IMG/VR virus record: IMGVR_UViG_3300037297_000066
Coordinates: 62,001-126,000 of that record
Direction: 5' to 3' (one strand)
DNA from: a virus
DNA length: 64,000 bases
The position numbers were made by a program, and so were the translations under genes. A model generated the notes under the pieces. That model searched no databases. It was not told the DNA's origin and was given only the letters and a program-made list of their open reading frames with translations. Shown here in pieces: positions 63,415 through 64,000 of this stretch. How positions within the stretch are numbered: the stretch's first letter is position 1; each line of letters starts with the position of its first letter.

Positions 63415-64000
63415 ATGAGTGAAGCAGTTGACACTTCAGTGACGTCTGAGAATCTGAGTGAACTCTTCGAAGAGCCCTCAATCGAAGACGCTGTTCAAGC
63501 ACGCAGGGGCTGGTACTACTCCCAAAAAGGTTTCGTGGATGAGTGGGATGAGTGGCACTCCAGTGACTACTGGGAGGCCGAACGAGTTCTGTGGGAAACC
63601 CCCTTACGAGGCATTCGTTCAAACCTCCGACAACACTACTACGGACTCCCTTGGTCAGCCCAGCTCAAATACAGGCTTACGATCTACGGTAAACGTGACA
63701 AGAACCGAAGACTTCGTCCTGTGAGGTTCACCCCTGAGCTCCGCTTCGGTCAAACTCGGATCTACCTACCCTCGGTCAACTGTGCCTCTTTGAAGACGGC
63801 GTTTCGAAGAGCCGACGCTCACCCTGAGTTGAAAGCCCGGGTCCGAGAGTTGATGAAAAAGGTCTATAGCAAGAGAGAAGCCGCCTGTGTCTTTCGAAGA
63901 GTGGGTGGGCACAAAGACACCCCCATACGTACAGCTTGGGAACGAGTACTGACAGGACCTCCAGAGTGGTGTCCCTGGGCTACCTTGTTTCACGCCTATG
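63415..64000 (+). CDS. Unknown protein with WER motif, C-terminus beyond right edge
   Basis: An ATG at 63415, 2 nt after the previous stop, opens a frame still open at the edge (195 codons). The sequence is Trp-rich (VDEWDEWHSSDYWEAERVLW), then basic. PIRTAWERVLTGPPEWCPWA lies near the edge, so the motif is likely subterminal. No family recognised. Confidence 0.6.
   Translation, partial: MSEAVDTSVTSENLSELFEEPSIEDAVQARRGWYYSQKGFVDEWDEWHSSDYWEAERVLWETPLRGIRSNLRQHYYGLPWSAQLKYRLTIYGKRDKNRRLRPVRFTPELRFGQTRIYLPSVNCASLKTAFRRADAHPELKARVRELMKKVYSKREAACVFRRVGGHKDTPIRTAWERVLTGPPEWCPWATLFHAY

Noticed and set aside
1-64000. tRNA, rRNA and riboswitch genes
   Set aside because: I found no cloverleaf with conserved arms or known aptamer consensus by eye. 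Absence is not certain without a covariance search.

Overview
The window is a gene-dense (about 105 predicted protein genes), tRNA-free stretch of DNA that most resembles the accessory region of a very large double-stranded DNA phage or phage-plasmid. Most genes are short, overlap their neighbours by ATGA or TGATG, and match no family I recognise. The recognisable ones are phage-type: three peptidoglycan-cleaving enzymes, a tyrosine integrase, a dNMP kinase, a MazG-like pyrophosphohydrolase, RNase AS, an SPFH protein, a Panacea-domain protein and a CRISPR locus without adaptation genes. No capsid, portal, terminase, tail or polymerase gene is visible, so 'phage' is an inference, and the host cannot be named.

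Layout. 1-4550: minus-strand operons of small unknown genes, including a CxxCxxCC protein and a secreted Cys-rich peptide. 4865-7320: convergent cell-wall hydrolases. 7340-11960: a minus-strand operon of membrane proteins around a GT51 peptidoglycan glycosyltransferase. 12000-19820: plus-strand run with a P-loop ATPase, a radical SAM enzyme, a GFVTNSSS protein, a zincin and a 2H phosphoesterase. 20110-24450: M15 endolysin and small membrane/coiled-coil proteins that may form a lysis cassette. 24440-37420: short operons on both strands with RNase AS, a deoxyribosyltransferase-like/Nudix fusion, HNH, MazG-like and XRE proteins. 37436-49116: two 28-repeat CRISPR arrays flanking cas5, cas8c, cas7, an SF2 helicase and a coupled unknown gene. 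49116-64000: SPFH protein, integrase, membrane protease, ribbon-helix-helix protein, Panacea protein, dNMP kinase and a final cluster with its own intercistronic motif.

Two window-wide signals tie these genes together. First, about 29 otherwise unrelated proteins end, or nearly end, in a short tail of the form [P/K/R]-[T/S]-x-W-[E/D]-R-[L/I] (for example PTAWERLISDD, PTVWDRILSEL, KTLWERLEED, LTWHERLLSTD). It is called 'the WER tail' below. It occurs on single-pass membrane proteins, on the radical SAM enzyme and on soluble proteins, and looks like a common docking or sorting peptide. Second, many transcription units start with a GGTGTAYNGTAGGG box placed so close to the start codon that the mRNAs should be leaderless or nearly so. 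The same box heads both CRISPR leaders and cas5, and three divergent gene pairs share it as back-to-back palindromes. A second promoter class, GGGTTAAGATC then CACGTGTAGTA, precedes four other units.

The CRISPR locus is type I-C-like (cas5-cas8c-cas7 order) but has no Cas3 nuclease and no cas1, cas2 or cas4. A helicase without a visible HD domain and an ATGA-coupled 238-residue protein of unknown function follow the Cascade genes.
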